Shown here: positions 17,615-26,704 of the stretch, piece after piece
Layout: every line of letters starts with the position of its first letter
How positions within the stretch are numbered: position 1 is the first letter of the stretch
DNA from: Rhodothermia bacterium
Lineage (GTDB): Bacteria > Bacteroidota > Rhodothermia > Rhodothermales > JAAAOL01
Assembly (NCBI GenBank): GCA_030428385.1
Contig: JAUIDY010000001.1
Location: 104,476-168,475 of the forward strand
DNA: 64,000 bases
Direction of reading: 5' to 3'
The notes under the pieces: model-generated
What the model was told of the DNA's origin: nothing
The model's input: only the letters and a program-made list of their open reading frames with translations
Databases searched by the model: none
Position numbers and translations under genes: made by a program

Positions 17615-18805
17615 TTAGGCGTACGCTGGTGCGGCAAAGGGATCTGCATCCCAAGCCGCCGGACCGGCGAGGAGCTCAGAGTCGGTCATCAAGCAATGGT
17701 CCAACTGCGCACAAATCCGCTTCTCATTCATTTCGATGCCGATGAAGACCACTTCCTGCCGCCGGTCGCCCGTCTGGTCGTGCCAGACCCGTTCGGCCTC
17801 GGCGCGGAGAAACGGATCATCGGGCCAGCGCTCCCGCGGCACGTCGGCCCACCAATAGCCCACCTGCTGCCAGTTGCGAAACTTCCCTGCTTGGCTCCAC
17901 AGCATCATCGCTTGAGGAAGCGAGGCCACCCAGAAAACCCCTTTCGAGCGCAACGTGCCCGTCCACTTCTGCCGGAAAAAGTCATACAGCCGCTCGGGGT
18001 GGAAGGGCCTGCGGGCGCGGTAGACGAAGCTGCCGACGCCGTACTCTTCGGTCTCGGGGGTATGCTCGCCCCGCATCTCGACGAGCCAGCCGGGGTTTTC
18101 TGCCGCCACGTCAAAGTCGAACTGACCCGTTCCTAACACCTTGTCGAGCGGAACTTCGCTGTAGGTGGCAGGGAGCAGGTCAGCGCGGGGATTGAGCCTG
18201 CGCAGCGCCGTCTCAATTGTGAGCCGTTCCTCGGGCGTGACGGCGTCGATCTTGTTGAGTACGATCACATCGGCAAACTCGACCTGGTCGATGAGCAGTT
18301 CGGCAATGGAGCGCACGTCGCTTTCACCGACCTCCATGCCCCGGTCCTTGAGGCGTTCGATGGAGGCCATGTACTCCAGGAAGCTGCTGGCATCAACAAC
18401 GGTGACCATCGTGTCAAGACGGGCGAGGTCGGAGAGCGAACGCCCGGTCTCGTCCTCGAAGGTGAACGTCTCGGCGACCGGCAGCGGTTCAGAGATGCCG
18501 CTGGACTCGATGAGCAAGTAGTCAAACCGCCCCTCGCGCGCAAGGCGGGCCACCTCCACGAGCAGGTCTTCACGGAGCGTGCAACAGATACAGCCATTCG
18601 ACATCTCGACGAGTCGCTCGTCGGTGCGTCTCAGGGCAGCCTCGCCCCCTTGTACGAGGGCGGCGTCCACGTTAACTTCGCTCATGTCGTTGACGATGAC
18701 GGCAACGCGGCGTCCTTCGCGGTTTGCAAGGATGCGGTTCAGAAGGGTAGTCTTTCCAGCCCCAAGGAAGCCGGAAAGGACGGTGACAGGAAGAGGAGCA
18801 GACAT
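17615..18805 (-). CDS. COG0523 (CobW/ZigA-like) metal-chaperone GTPase 1
   Basis: A 396-residue GTPase. The P loop is [11 protein letters not shown] (residues 12-22), GCICC (residues 71-75) is the metal-binding CxCC motif, and ESSGISEP and NKID follow. The C-terminal CobW_C domain shows the [12 protein letters not shown] motif. Length and the [12 protein letters not shown] tail resemble ZigA-type zinc metallochaperones. It should deliver Zn (or Co) to client enzymes under metal limitation. It lies between the FecBCD-type importer and the ABC-2 exporter, all leftward. Confidence 0.92.
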   Translation of the reverse strand: MSAPLPVTVLSGFLGAGKTTLLNRILANREGRRVAVIVNDMSEVNVDAALVQGGEAALRRTDERLVEMSNGCICCTLREDLLVEVARLAREGRFDYLLIESSGISEPLPVAETFTFEDETGRSLSDLARLDTMVTVVDASSFLEYMASIERLKDRGMEVGESDVRSIAELLIDQVEFADVIVLNKIDAVTPEERLTIETALRRLNPRADLLPATYSEVPLDKVLGTGQFDFDVAAENPGWLVEMRGEHTPETEEYGVGSFVYRARRPFHPERLYDFFRQKWTGTLRSKGVFWVASLPQAMMLWSQAGKFRNWQQVGYWWADVPRERWPDDPFLRAEAERVWHDQTGDRRQEVVFIGIEMNEKRICAQLDHCLMTDSELLAGPAAWDADPFAAPAYA

Positions 18806-18838
18806 ACAGTAAAAGATTATTTGCGGTACTGGTATGAA

Positions 18839-20275
18839 TCAGGCAATGAGGGTGGTGCGTGTATAGCGACGGTAGGCGACCATGCCGAGAAGGGCCGAGA
18901 TCAAAACAAGCGCGGTCAGTGGGCCCGCCATCCGCTTTAGCACATCCACGGTGGAAAAGTCGGAGAATGTGAAGGCGGGCACGGCGTCGTAGTCGCTGGG
19001 TCGGAATGCGAGGCCCGCGAAGTATTTGGGGACGAAGTACGCCTTCCAGTCCGTGTGGAGCGCCTCGACGGTTGCCGTGAAAGCGGCATAGCGGGCGTGG
19101 CCGGTGTCGGCAAGGTCGAGAAAGGCTTGTTGGGCCAGCACTGCCGGGGAGAGATACCCGAGGGACCGGATGAATTGCTGCTGGCGCGCTTTCTGCGCCG
19201 CAAACCGCGCCTCAACGGGGGCCAGCGCTTCGGCGATGCGCTCGTCGCGTGCGACCCGGAGCATGGCGTAATCGGCTTCGTCGGCTTCCACGGAGGCGAG
19301 TTCCGGGTGATCGTCGAAGAACTGCGCGAGGGAGGCAGCCCCTTGCTGCTGCGCCACGCTGGTTTCCGTCCGCATCGCCGTCACATACTCCATCCGCGAG
19401 GGCACCGGATACAGCGTGCTCGCTACCACGTTGATGAGGGCTGGAATTACGACCACGAAGGCCAGCCAGCAAACGGCCAGCACGAGCCCACCCGTCACCG
19501 GTCGCTGGACGCGGCTATCGACAAAGGCGGCCAAGGCCATCCAGAAGCCACCATAGATGAAGACGACCAGGAGCCAGAGGAGCCACCGCCCGCCGCCGCC
19601 GTTCGCGCCGGTCATCAGCAGGACGGCTCCGGTTCCCAGCACGGCGCAGGCGAACAGGAGCACCGCACGCACCATCACCTTGCCTGCCGCGAGGGTCGTC
19701 AGACGTACCGGCTGCGCCAGCACCATCCGTAGCAGGCCCGTTTCCCGCTCGGAAGCTGTTAGCCCAAACGTCAGCGCCAGAATCAGCAGCGGAAACAGGA
19801 AAACGAAGACGAATGCCAGATCGAAATGGCCCACGAGCAGCTTAAACGGGTTTTCGAGCGAGGCCGCGCCGCCGAGGGCCTGGCTGCCCCCCATCGTCAC
19901 GCGCAACGCATTCGGTTGCAGGTCGCTCTGGCCAACGGCGAACGGCGAAAGCGGTCCAGGCATCAGGGTGATGACGCGTCCCTGGGCTGACCCGACCATG
20001 TAGGGATGCCGTCTGCCAAGCTCGACCTTGGTGTCGAGCGCTTCTCCTTTCCGGATCATCTCTGCCTCCATCTCCACAACCTCTTGACGTATACCGGCGA
20101 TGCGTTCGGCGTATTGAGCCGCGTGTGTTTCCAACACCGCTTGCTGCTCGTCGGCATATTGGATACCCACATATCCCGCGTATCCAATCAGGGCGAGAAA
20201 CACCCCTGCCGTGAGGAGGGCGGTGCCGTCTGCCCGGAGGAGTTTGGCTTCGAAGCGAAGAATCGTTTTTAGCAT
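18839..20275 (-). CDS. DUF3526 ABC-2-type permease subunit
   Basis: A 478-residue protein: an N-terminal helix (LLTAGVFLALIGYAGYVGIQY), a long extracytoplasmic domain (residues about 35-165), then ABC-2 helices (LIFVFLFPLLILAL-like) with ASERETGLLRMVLAQPVRL, the usual contact region for the ATPase. The middle helices are followed by a second large loop carrying the DUF3526 domain, and a C-terminal helix. It follows its sister permease with only 3 bases between. Together with the ATPase at 21722 they make a heterodimeric exporter. Confidence 0.85.
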   Translation of the reverse strand: MLKTILRFEAKLLRADGTALLTAGVFLALIGYAGYVGIQYADEQQAVLETHAAQYAERIAGIRQEVVEMEAEMIRKGEALDTKVELGRRHPYMVGSAQGRVITLMPGPLSPFAVGQSDLQPNALRVTMGGSQALGGAASLENPFKLLVGHFDLAFVFVFLFPLLILALTFGLTASERETGLLRMVLAQPVRLTTLAAGKVMVRAVLLFACAVLGTGAVLLMTGANGGGGRWLLWLLVVFIYGGFWMALAAFVDSRVQRPVTGGLVLAVCWLAFVVVIPALINVVASTLYPVPSRMEYVTAMRTETSVAQQQGAASLAQFFDDHPELASVEADEADYAMLRVARDERIAEALAPVEARFAAQKARQQQFIRSLGYLSPAVLAQQAFLDLADTGHARYAAFTATVEALHTDWKAYFVPKYFAGLAFRPSDYDAVPAFTFSDFSTVDVLKRMAGPLTALVLISALLGMVAYRRYTRTTLIA

Positions 20276-20278
20276 AGC

Positions 20279-21682
20279 TCAAGCAACGTTCATTTGGCGG
20301 ATGGCGATGGGCGTGACGAAGAGAAGCATTGCCGCCCAGAAGACAAGCACCAAGAGACTCAGGCCATAGTGCCGCGTGGCCCAACCCGCCGTTGGCGAGG
20401 TGTAGTCAAAGGGCGGAATCTGCTCCCACATGGCGCGGTCCACGGTAAAATCCCATCCCGCGTTCTGATCAATCATGTCCTGATTAAGCACCTGCACGTA
20501 GTCGTACCGGTATTCCTCGGCAGCATCGGCGAAGTGGCGATGGTGCGCGTAGTCGCTCCCGGCTACCCCCATCGACAACAGTTGCACGGCGAGCAGCGGG
20601 GAAAGGACCGCCCCGAACTCGGTCGCCGTTTTCTGCTGTTCGTACCGATGCCCCAGCGCGGCCATGTGGGCGCGGCGCACGTCGGTTTCATCGCGCTCGG
20701 CCTCGAAAAGGGCATACCCGGCGACACTGGCAGGAATAGCTTCTGGACTTTCCACCTCGTGCTCGTCCATCAGCCGGGTTTCGATTTCAGCGACCCGGTC
20801 TGACCAAGAAGGAAGCGCCGTGAGGCCCGCCCGCACGGAATCCCGAAACGCGATGGACGTGGGCGTCGGATGGATCGCTTCGGCGGCATCCGTAACGAGG
20901 CGCGGCACGATGAAGCTGGTCAGCAACCAAAAGCCGAGCAGCGCGACCAGCGCCGTACGCGATGACGATGCCCGCGCACTCACCACCAGCGACAGCATGA
21001 TGATGATGACGAAGTAAACCACGTAGACGCCCACCAGCAGTGCGGCGCGGCCCAGGCTCCACATTGGCGAGCCCGGCCCTGCCAGCAGTACGAGGGCAGC
21101 GACCCCCAGCACCGTCGCGGGTAAAATTAGCAGCATGAGCGGAGATGCCACGCCGAGCGCCTTTCCAAAGGCCAGCGTACTCCGGGGTACCCCGAGGCTA
21201 AGAATCTGTCGGAGGGTGCCCTGGTCACGCTCGCCCGCAAAGGCGGAGAACGCCAGCAAAATGAGCAGCAGCGGAACCAGCAGTTGCAATGTGGACGCGG
21301 CGGTAAGGCTGCCCAGCCGCTGCACGGTCGTTGCATCCTCCGCCGGACGGAAGGCGGCGTCTTTCACGCTGTGCGCTTCCATAAAAACCGACACGCCCGT
21401 ATACGGCAGCACGCCTTGATCCAGCGCTGTCAGCGGCATCGTAGGTTTAAAGGCGTAGGTGCCGAAGTGGGCCGCCGAATGCTGGTTTTTCTCGCCCTGT
21501 GTCAGCCAGATCTCGCGGTCGGCCTCCTGGGCGGCCATCCGCTGCGTCTCCACGTCCGCGTAGTGCTTCCAGCCCGCGAGGAATGCACCGACAAGCAGGA
21601 TGAACACGATACCAACGGCCCAACGGAACCGACCGTCGCGCAGCATCTCGGTTGCTTCTTTACGTGCAATGCGAAGTACCAT
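20279..21682 (-). CDS. DUF3526-type ABC-2 permease, sister subunit
   Basis: A 467-residue paralogue of the next gene with the same topology: helix RWAVGIVFILLVGAFLAGW, a soluble loop, FAGERDQGTLRQILSLGVPRS (the ATPase-contact motif) and several hydrophobic helices. The large loop after residue 250 holds HPTPTSIAFRDSVRAGL and ends in a final helix. DUF3526 permease pairs next to TonB receptors are common in Bacteroidota. The substrate is unknown; export of a metallophore or metal complex fits the neighbourhood. Confidence 0.85.
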   Translation of the reverse strand: MVLRIARKEATEMLRDGRFRWAVGIVFILLVGAFLAGWKHYADVETQRMAAQEADREIWLTQGEKNQHSAAHFGTYAFKPTMPLTALDQGVLPYTGVSVFMEAHSVKDAAFRPAEDATTVQRLGSLTAASTLQLLVPLLLILLAFSAFAGERDQGTLRQILSLGVPRSTLAFGKALGVASPLMLLILPATVLGVAALVLLAGPGSPMWSLGRAALLVGVYVVYFVIIIMLSLVVSARASSSRTALVALLGFWLLTSFIVPRLVTDAAEAIHPTPTSIAFRDSVRAGLTALPSWSDRVAEIETRLMDEHEVESPEAIPASVAGYALFEAERDETDVRRAHMAALGHRYEQQKTATEFGAVLSPLLAVQLLSMGVAGSDYAHHRHFADAAEEYRYDYVQVLNQDMIDQNAGWDFTVDRAMWEQIPPFDYTSPTAGWATRHYGLSLLVLVFWAAMLLFVTPIAIRQMNVA

Positions 21683-21721
21683 GATGATTCACCTTTTGAG
21701 GATGGGTAGGGAGCGGCTAGA

Positions 21722-22438
21722 TTAGGCCAACACGGCCCCGCGCATGTGTTCGAGGTAGATGGCTTGGAGGTCGGCGTCTCGTAACTCGTCGCCGGAGAGT
21801 TCGCGCACGAGATGTCCGCTGTGCATGAGCCCGACGCGCGTTGCCACATCTTTGGCCCGGAACAGATCGTGCGTTGCCATGAGCACCGCTACGCCGCGCT
21901 TGCTCAGCCCACGCAAGAGTTCGGAAAACTCAAACGAGGCCGACGGATCGAGCCCACTCGTCGGCTCGTCGAGCAAGAGTGCCTTGGCTTCTTTCGCCAA
22001 CGCGAGAGCAATGCCCACCTTCTGCCGCATCCCCTTGGAGTAGGTCGAAACGCGACGGGTATGGGCTTCCGCCTGAAGCCCTGCCTGTCCGAGAAAGCCG
22101 CGCAAGTCCGTGTCGCCGTAGTGGTCGTGCCCGGCCAGCGCTGTGAAATAAGCCAGGTTCTCCAGTCCCGAGAGGTTTTGGTAGAGCATCACCTGCTCGG
22201 GGATGTAGGCCAAAAGGCGTTTCGTCTCCAGCGGAGCGACCTGCACATCGAGGCCGCCAACTTTGGCGGTGCCCGTATTGGGCTCCGTGAACCCGAGGAA
22301 GAGGTTAATCGTCGTTGTCTTGCCTGCGCCGTTGGGGCCAAGCAGGCCGTACACCTCGCCGGGTTGGATCTTCAGATTCAATCTGTCCACGGCGACGGTG
22401 TTATCGTAGGTCTTCGTCAGGTCGATGGCTTCTAACAT
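21722..22438 (-). CDS. ABC-2 exporter ATP-binding protein
   Basis: A 238-residue ATPase with Walker A GPNGAGKTTTI, a Q loop near PEQVMLYQNLSG, signature YSKGMRQKVGIALALAKE and Walker B ALLLDEPTSGLD, then THDLFRAKD. The start is the ATG at 22438 (MLEAIDLTKTYDN); the open frame continues upstream without conservation. It precedes the two DUF3526-type permeases by 39 bases and forms the exporter with them. A 146-bp gap upstream may hold the promoter, including an A/T-rich stretch near 22541-22566. Confidence 0.9.
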   Translation of the reverse strand: MLEAIDLTKTYDNTVAVDRLNLKIQPGEVYGLLGPNGAGKTTTINLFLGFTEPNTGTAKVGGLDVQVAPLETKRLLAYIPEQVMLYQNLSGLENLAYFTALAGHDHYGDTDLRGFLGQAGLQAEAHTRRVSTYSKGMRQKVGIALALAKEAKALLLDEPTSGLDPSASFEFSELLRGLSKRGVAVLMATHDLFRAKDVATRVGLMHSGHLVRELSGDELRDADLQAIYLEHMRGAVLA

Positions 22439-22584
22439 GGCGGAATCAGGGTTGGGTGATACGGCTGCAGCCAGTGAGCAGAGACAACGCAGCGGCACCT
22501 GCCGTCCTGGCAAGAAGCCGAACGGCGCTCCGGCGCGAAAAGTGAAATTGTGTTATCATGATTCAGGGAAGGGATGCATGGTCG

Positions 22585-24255
22585 TCAGCGCCTTTGGGAA
22601 GCGCGGGTCTCGTTCACAAACACGATGGCGTCGTAGTCGTCAAGCAGAACGGTGTCAACGTAGTAGGTGGCCTCTTTGGAAGGAAGGAACGAGGCGGGAA
22701 TATCGCGGAGCGGGTGGGGCTCGGCCATCCATGCTTGGACCGGTCCAGCCTCGGGCGCATCGCGGAGGTCGAGGTAGAACAGCGGGAGCCCGGCGCGAGC
22801 GAGCGTGGCGTCGATGGACCCCTCCTTCGCTGGCCCCACCGTCATCGCGGCGTGGGAGCCGGGCTCGGCCTCGGGACGCCGGTCGCCGGCCCTGAACTGG
22901 CCGCGGTCAAAGGCGAACCCGACCGCGACGTAATCATCGCCGAGCAGTTCGGCCAGGTTCGTGCCCATCCGACCCGCCCCCGGTGCCATCGGCTTCGTCG
23001 TGATGTGCCAGTTGTGCGCCCATACCATCACGTGCGCGTCCGGCCCCAGCGTTTCCAGCACCCAGCGCGTGTTGGCCGCCATCGCCGCGTCGCGCGGGTT
23101 CGGTCTCGGGCTCGGGATGAAGGTATACTCGCGGACAGTCCGCGTGTACAGTGCGACGTCTGAGGCCCACAGCCGCGCCCGCTCGACATCCGCCGTCTTA
23201 GCGCCACGCATGCGGTGCTGGTTCTGCATCCGGTAGACGTGCGTGTGGAGCGCGTGCGCAAGGGCGTCCCAGTGCTGGTCGGGGTACTTGCCCTCGAACG
23301 ACCGCTTGGTTGTCGTGTAGAGGAGGTCGCGGGCGTCGAGGAACGCGCCAAGGAAGCGGTCAAGCGGGCCGTGCGGCTCGGGGTCGTACGTGCGGAGGAA
23401 CTGGCGCAGCGAGTCGGCAGTGGGGATGACGCGGGCGCGGAGGTGGTTGTAGCCACTGCCCAGCAGCTCAGGCTGGCCCGCAGCAAGCTCGCGGCTCTGG
23501 TCGCGGATCTGCCCAAGCACGGCGAGGTGCTGATGGGCCATCCGCCGTTCGGTCGGGCCTAACTCGTCTGGTGCCACGCTGTCGATGACGCCGCCGAGGC
23601 CGCGGAGTGCGTCGTCGAGCGCCTCCCGCTCGGGGCCATCGGCGTGCCGGTATTCGAGCCAGAGGATCGAGCGCAGGGAGTCGGCACGGGCAAGGAGAAC
23701 CGGTGCCTGCGGGTCGGACACGGCGGCGAGGAGGGCCGCCAGCCGATCAAACTCAAGGCTGTCGTTTCGGGCGTCGATCCCGTAGAACCGGACGCGCTCG
23801 TCGGCGGGCACGGTGGCGTTGTAGGCCCGCGTCCACTCGATGAGGTCGAGGACCTCGTCCGTGTTCCAGACGCCGATGCGGAGCGCTTCGAGCGCCTCGG
23901 CGGCGGTTCCCTCGCCGCCCATGACATAGGCGTCGACGGCCTGGGCTGCGGCGAACCCGGCCTCCATCGCGAAGGCGCGAAACCCGGCCTCTTCGACGAG
24001 GAGCCGCCAAAGTCGATCTTTGAATTGGAAGAAGTCGCGTGTTCCGTGCGTCGACTCGCCGACGGCGACGATCCGCGCCTCGGCGAGGTGGGCAAGTAGC
24101 GGCTGTAGGTCGCGGCGGTCGGCCTCAGGCTCGACAGTGTCGAGCGGGACGGCGTGAGACCGGACCCACTCGACGACTGCTGCTGTGGTATCGGGCGTCT
24201 GTGCCACTGCCTGCGCCGCTACAAGCGTAAGCCCCGCTAGCAACACCGTGCGCAT
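22585..24255 (-). CDS. Secreted erythromycin-esterase-family protein (EreA/ChaN-like)
   Basis: A 556-residue protein with a signal peptide (MRTVLLAGLTLVAAQAVAQ) chosen at the ATG at 24255. The erythromycin-esterase domain spans most of it: VGESTHGTRDFFQFKDRLWRLL, FAMEAGFAAAQAVDAYV, GVWNTDEVLDLIEW, FYGIDA and, later, VMVWAHNWHITTKPM. The His and Glu residues around GESTHG match the presumed catalytic set. Such secreted family members are common and usually do not act on macrolides. A 60-base sample (23641-23700) is 40/60 G+C. It interrupts the metal gene order and may be a late arrival. Confidence 0.85.
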   Translation of the reverse strand: MRTVLLAGLTLVAAQAVAQTPDTTAAVVEWVRSHAVPLDTVEPEADRRDLQPLLAHLAEARIVAVGESTHGTRDFFQFKDRLWRLLVEEAGFRAFAMEAGFAAAQAVDAYVMGGEGTAAEALEALRIGVWNTDEVLDLIEWTRAYNATVPADERVRFYGIDARNDSLEFDRLAALLAAVSDPQAPVLLARADSLRSILWLEYRHADGPEREALDDALRGLGGVIDSVAPDELGPTERRMAHQHLAVLGQIRDQSRELAAGQPELLGSGYNHLRARVIPTADSLRQFLRTYDPEPHGPLDRFLGAFLDARDLLYTTTKRSFEGKYPDQHWDALAHALHTHVYRMQNQHRMRGAKTADVERARLWASDVALYTRTVREYTFIPSPRPNPRDAAMAANTRWVLETLGPDAHVMVWAHNWHITTKPMAPGAGRMGTNLAELLGDDYVAVGFAFDRGQFRAGDRRPEAEPGSHAAMTVGPAKEGSIDATLARAGLPLFYLDLRDAPEAGPVQAWMAEPHPLRDIPASFLPSKEATYYVDTVLLDDYDAIVFVNETRASQRR

Positions 24256-24378
24256 TAGCACGCCGCGTAGGCAAAGGCTATGGTAGGATAGAGCAGGGAG
24301 CGGAAGAAGCATGATGGTTACATTCAGGCAGGAACGGCGGTATGGGCGGTCTTCGTGGTGGCTTCTAGCCTTGCGGAA

Positions 24379-25368
24379 TCAGGCATGGTTATGCAGGAGC
24401 AAGGAGTCAAATGCGTGGTGGAGGGCGGTGAAGTCGAGGGTGCTTGCTGCTCCCAGCACGGCCAAGCGACTCATACCGGGCGTCCAGTCCGGGGGCCAAG
24501 CGTCCTCGAAACGGGTAGCCAGCATTCGCCCGACGAGGTGGAAGCGCACCGGCCGTTTGCTGTCGGCGACGGCTACCAGCCCTTTGGCACGCACAACCTC
24601 AGCGGGCAAGTCCGCCAGCGTCCGGCGCAGGACGGCGAGTGATGCCAGCGGGGTCTCGGCCTCGAACGTCCAGGTGTCAAAGGCGTCGAGGTGACGTGCG
24701 TCGGGGCGGTTGCAGGCAGCAGGGTCCAAAAGCCCTGCCAGCACGTCATCGTCGGTGTCGAGCAGCAGCGTAGGGTCGAGGTCGTCGGCATCGAGGAGGC
24801 GGGCGGTGGGTGCCAGGCCGCGCACCCAATCTTCCGCACCCCACTGTGCAGGCGCACCGTGAAGGCCCACCTTGGTTAGCACCACCACACTCGCGCCGCG
24901 CACCTGCGCTTCGGCGAGCGCCTCGGCTTCCGGCGAGGGCCACTGCCCTACCTGTCCCGCGTCCACCACGGCCACCACGGCGGCCAGCCGGACGAGCGGC
25001 TGCATCCCGGCCGCCATCATCGGCAGCACGATCCCAAGCGGATCGGAGACACCCGACGCTTCGATGAGGATATGTTCGGGATACGAGCGGCTGCCTACGA
25101 GTGCCAGGATCGCACTCACCAGCCCGTTCGAGAGGGAGCAGCACACGCACCCGCCCTCCAGCGCAAGCACGGTTCCACCGCCCGCACCCACTTCCGAAGC
25201 ATCGAGGTTGACGGATCCGAAGTCGTTGACGATGAGACCAAAGCGGCGGCCCTGTGCCGCCGCGCTGGTGGTGATCGCGTTGACGAGCGTCGTCTTACCA
25301 GCCCCGAGGAAACCGGTGATGACGGTGACGGGAACGGGGCGTTCAGGAAGTGCGGGCTGGTCTATCAT
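24379..25368 (-). CDS. COG0523 (CobW-like) metal-chaperone GTPase 2
   Basis: A 329-residue GTPase that starts at the ATG at 25368, overlapping the MerC-like stop by ATGA; the longer open frame upstream lies inside the merC gene. P loop [10 protein letters not shown], metal motif GCVCC (residues 73-77, Val in place of the usual Ile), EASGVSDPLGI and a CobW_C domain. It is shorter than GTPase 1 and lacks that protein's long C-terminus, so the two are not simple duplicates. Pairing with MerC suggests a metal-delivery role, most likely zinc. Confidence 0.9.
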   Translation of the reverse strand: MIDQPALPERPVPVTVITGFLGAGKTTLVNAITTSAAAQGRRFGLIVNDFGSVNLDASEVGAGGGTVLALEGGCVCCSLSNGLVSAILALVGSRSYPEHILIEASGVSDPLGIVLPMMAAGMQPLVRLAAVVAVVDAGQVGQWPSPEAEALAEAQVRGASVVVLTKVGLHGAPAQWGAEDWVRGLAPTARLLDADDLDPTLLLDTDDDVLAGLLDPAACNRPDARHLDAFDTWTFEAETPLASLAVLRRTLADLPAEVVRAKGLVAVADSKRPVRFHLVGRMLATRFEDAWPPDWTPGMSRLAVLGAASTLDFTALHHAFDSLLLHNHA

Positions 25369-25739
25369 GGCGTAGCCCGGCAACGCCGGAGGTTGAGCAC
25401 GTGCCCGACAATCAGCGTCATCGAACCCAATGCCGTCATCGCCGTCTCGCCCATTTCGGTTATCCTCTCGCCCGCGACGACAGCCGCGATGAGCAAGGCG
25501 AGTCCACTGAGGAGGAACACCGGGACCACGGCCCGTCGGTGTCGTTGGTAGCCGGGCATGGCGACGAGCAACACGACGATGGCCAGCGCGACGGTCAGGC
25601 TGAGATGCACCCGCTCGGAGGCCACCCATGTGAGCGCCCCCGTAGCCAGGAGTGGGAGTGCAAGACAATGGAGGAGGCAAAGCGCCGAAAGCATGACGCC
25701 AACAGCGTCAAGGCGAGAATGGGTGGTGGTAGCAGTCAT
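25365..25739 (-). CDS. MerC-domain membrane protein
   Basis: A 124-residue inner-membrane protein with about four hydrophobic helices. The first contains Cys21-x3-Cys25 (CLLHCLALP), the MerC metal-binding motif. MerC relatives were first known for Hg(II) transport, but small MerC-domain genes next to COG0523 GTPases are a recurring theme in zinc-responsive loci (family knowledge). No other mer gene is present, so mercury resistance is unlikely. It is co-translated with the GTPase downstream and starts 3 bases after the flavoprotein stop. Confidence 0.85.
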   Translation of the reverse strand: MTATTTHSRLDAVGVMLSALCLLHCLALPLLATGALTWVASERVHLSLTVALAIVVLLVAMPGYQRHRRAVVPVFLLSGLALLIAAVVAGERITEMGETAMTALGSMTLIVGHVLNLRRCRATP

Positions 25740-25742
25740 GGG

Positions 25743-26672
25743 TTAGGAAATAGTTGAGAGGAGGTTGTCAGGCTTATAGCGGGTCCCAGCAGCAATGAGG
25801 TCGAAGTTGATCATGGCAGCGGCAAGCAAACCCGAAGCCCCGGCTCCCTGCACGGCCTGCATCGGCGTTGTGAGGTCGCCGCAGGCCCACACGTTGGGGA
25901 CGCTCGTACGATGGGTTTCGTCTACCTTGACGAGGCCCGTGTCAGTACGGGCCAGGCCGAGCGCGTCAGGCAGTGACCCACGCAGGTGTTGCGGCGGGCT
26001 GACATACACCGCGCCCACCTCCATCCGCTCGCCCGAGGCAAACAAGACGCCCTGTACCTGCCGCCCCGCCACATCGAATGCGGAGAGGCGCTCCTCCCGC
26101 ACGGCGATCTCGCGTTCTGTGAGGACTGCCTGCTGTTCGGTGCTAAGTTCGGCGGGGCCGTCGGAGAGGAGCGTCACCTGGTCGGTCCATCCGAGCAGCA
26201 ACGTTGCCAGGTGGACGCCCCGCTCGCCCCGAGCCAGCACGGCCGTTGGGCGTCCACGCAGTTCATAGCCGTGGCAGTACGGACAGTGGACGGCCGTCTC
26301 GCCCCAAGCTTCGGCGAGGCCGGGCAGATCGGGTAGTTCATCCACAACACCCGTTGCCAGCAAAAGGCGGTGGGCTTTTAATTCCGTACCATCTGCCAGC
26401 CGCACCTGCACGCCTTTGGCATCAGCGGAAGCATGAACGGCTTCGGCATCGAGAAACCGAGCGCCGTAGCCTTCGGCTTGTTCACGTCCGATGCGGCGCA
26501 GTTCCAATGGAGACGCACCGTCGCGCGTGAAGACGTTGTGGGCGTGGGCGGCCGGTGCATTGCGGCCCTTGCCTGCATCGAGAACAAGCACATTGCGGCC
26601 CGCGCGGGCGAGGACAAGGGCGGCCGTAAGTCCGGCAGGGCCACCACCAGCAATAAGAACATCGTGTATCAT
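25743..26672 (-). CDS. Thioredoxin-reductase-like NAD(P)/FAD oxidoreductase
   Basis: A 309-residue flavoprotein with an N-terminal GGGPAG FAD motif, a redox-active CPYCHGYE (Cys130 and Cys133 from the chosen start), and a C-terminal ACGDLTTP FAD segment. These are features of the thioredoxin-reductase-like family whose members often reduce small thiols or metal complexes. The ATG at 26672 gives the conserved MIHDVLIAGGG start; a GTG at 26708 would overlap the lipoprotein stop by 4 bases. It follows the XusB-like gene and precedes merC by 3 bases, so all are likely one transcript. Confidence 0.88.
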   Translation of the reverse strand: MIHDVLIAGGGPAGLTAALVLARAGRNVLVLDAGKGRNAPAAHAHNVFTRDGASPLELRRIGREQAEGYGARFLDAEAVHASADAKGVQVRLADGTELKAHRLLLATGVVDELPDLPGLAEAWGETAVHCPYCHGYELRGRPTAVLARGERGVHLATLLLGWTDQVTLLSDGPAELSTEQQAVLTEREIAVREERLSAFDVAGRQVQGVLFASGERMEVGAVYVSPPQHLRGSLPDALGLARTDTGLVKVDETHRTSVPNVWACGDLTTPMQAVQGAGASGLLAAAMINFDLIAAGTRYKPDNLLSTIS

Positions 26673-26704
26673 CGAAAAAATGAGACTAAAGGGTTTCTGA
26701 GGAT

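Noticed and set aside
16266..18805. Cobalamin (B12) uptake locus
   Set aside because: A BtuFCD-like importer next to a CobW-type protein suggested B12, but I noticed no cobalamin riboswitch and no cobalamin enzymes, while the neighbours favour metal handling.
22541..22570. Second Zur-like site in front of the ABC-2 ATPase (TGTTATCATGATTCA)
   Set aside because: The palindrome is poor and does not match the candidate at 34721.
25365..25739. Mercury-resistance gene merC
   Set aside because: No merA, merR, merT or merP is present; coupling to a COG0523 GTPase points to another metal.
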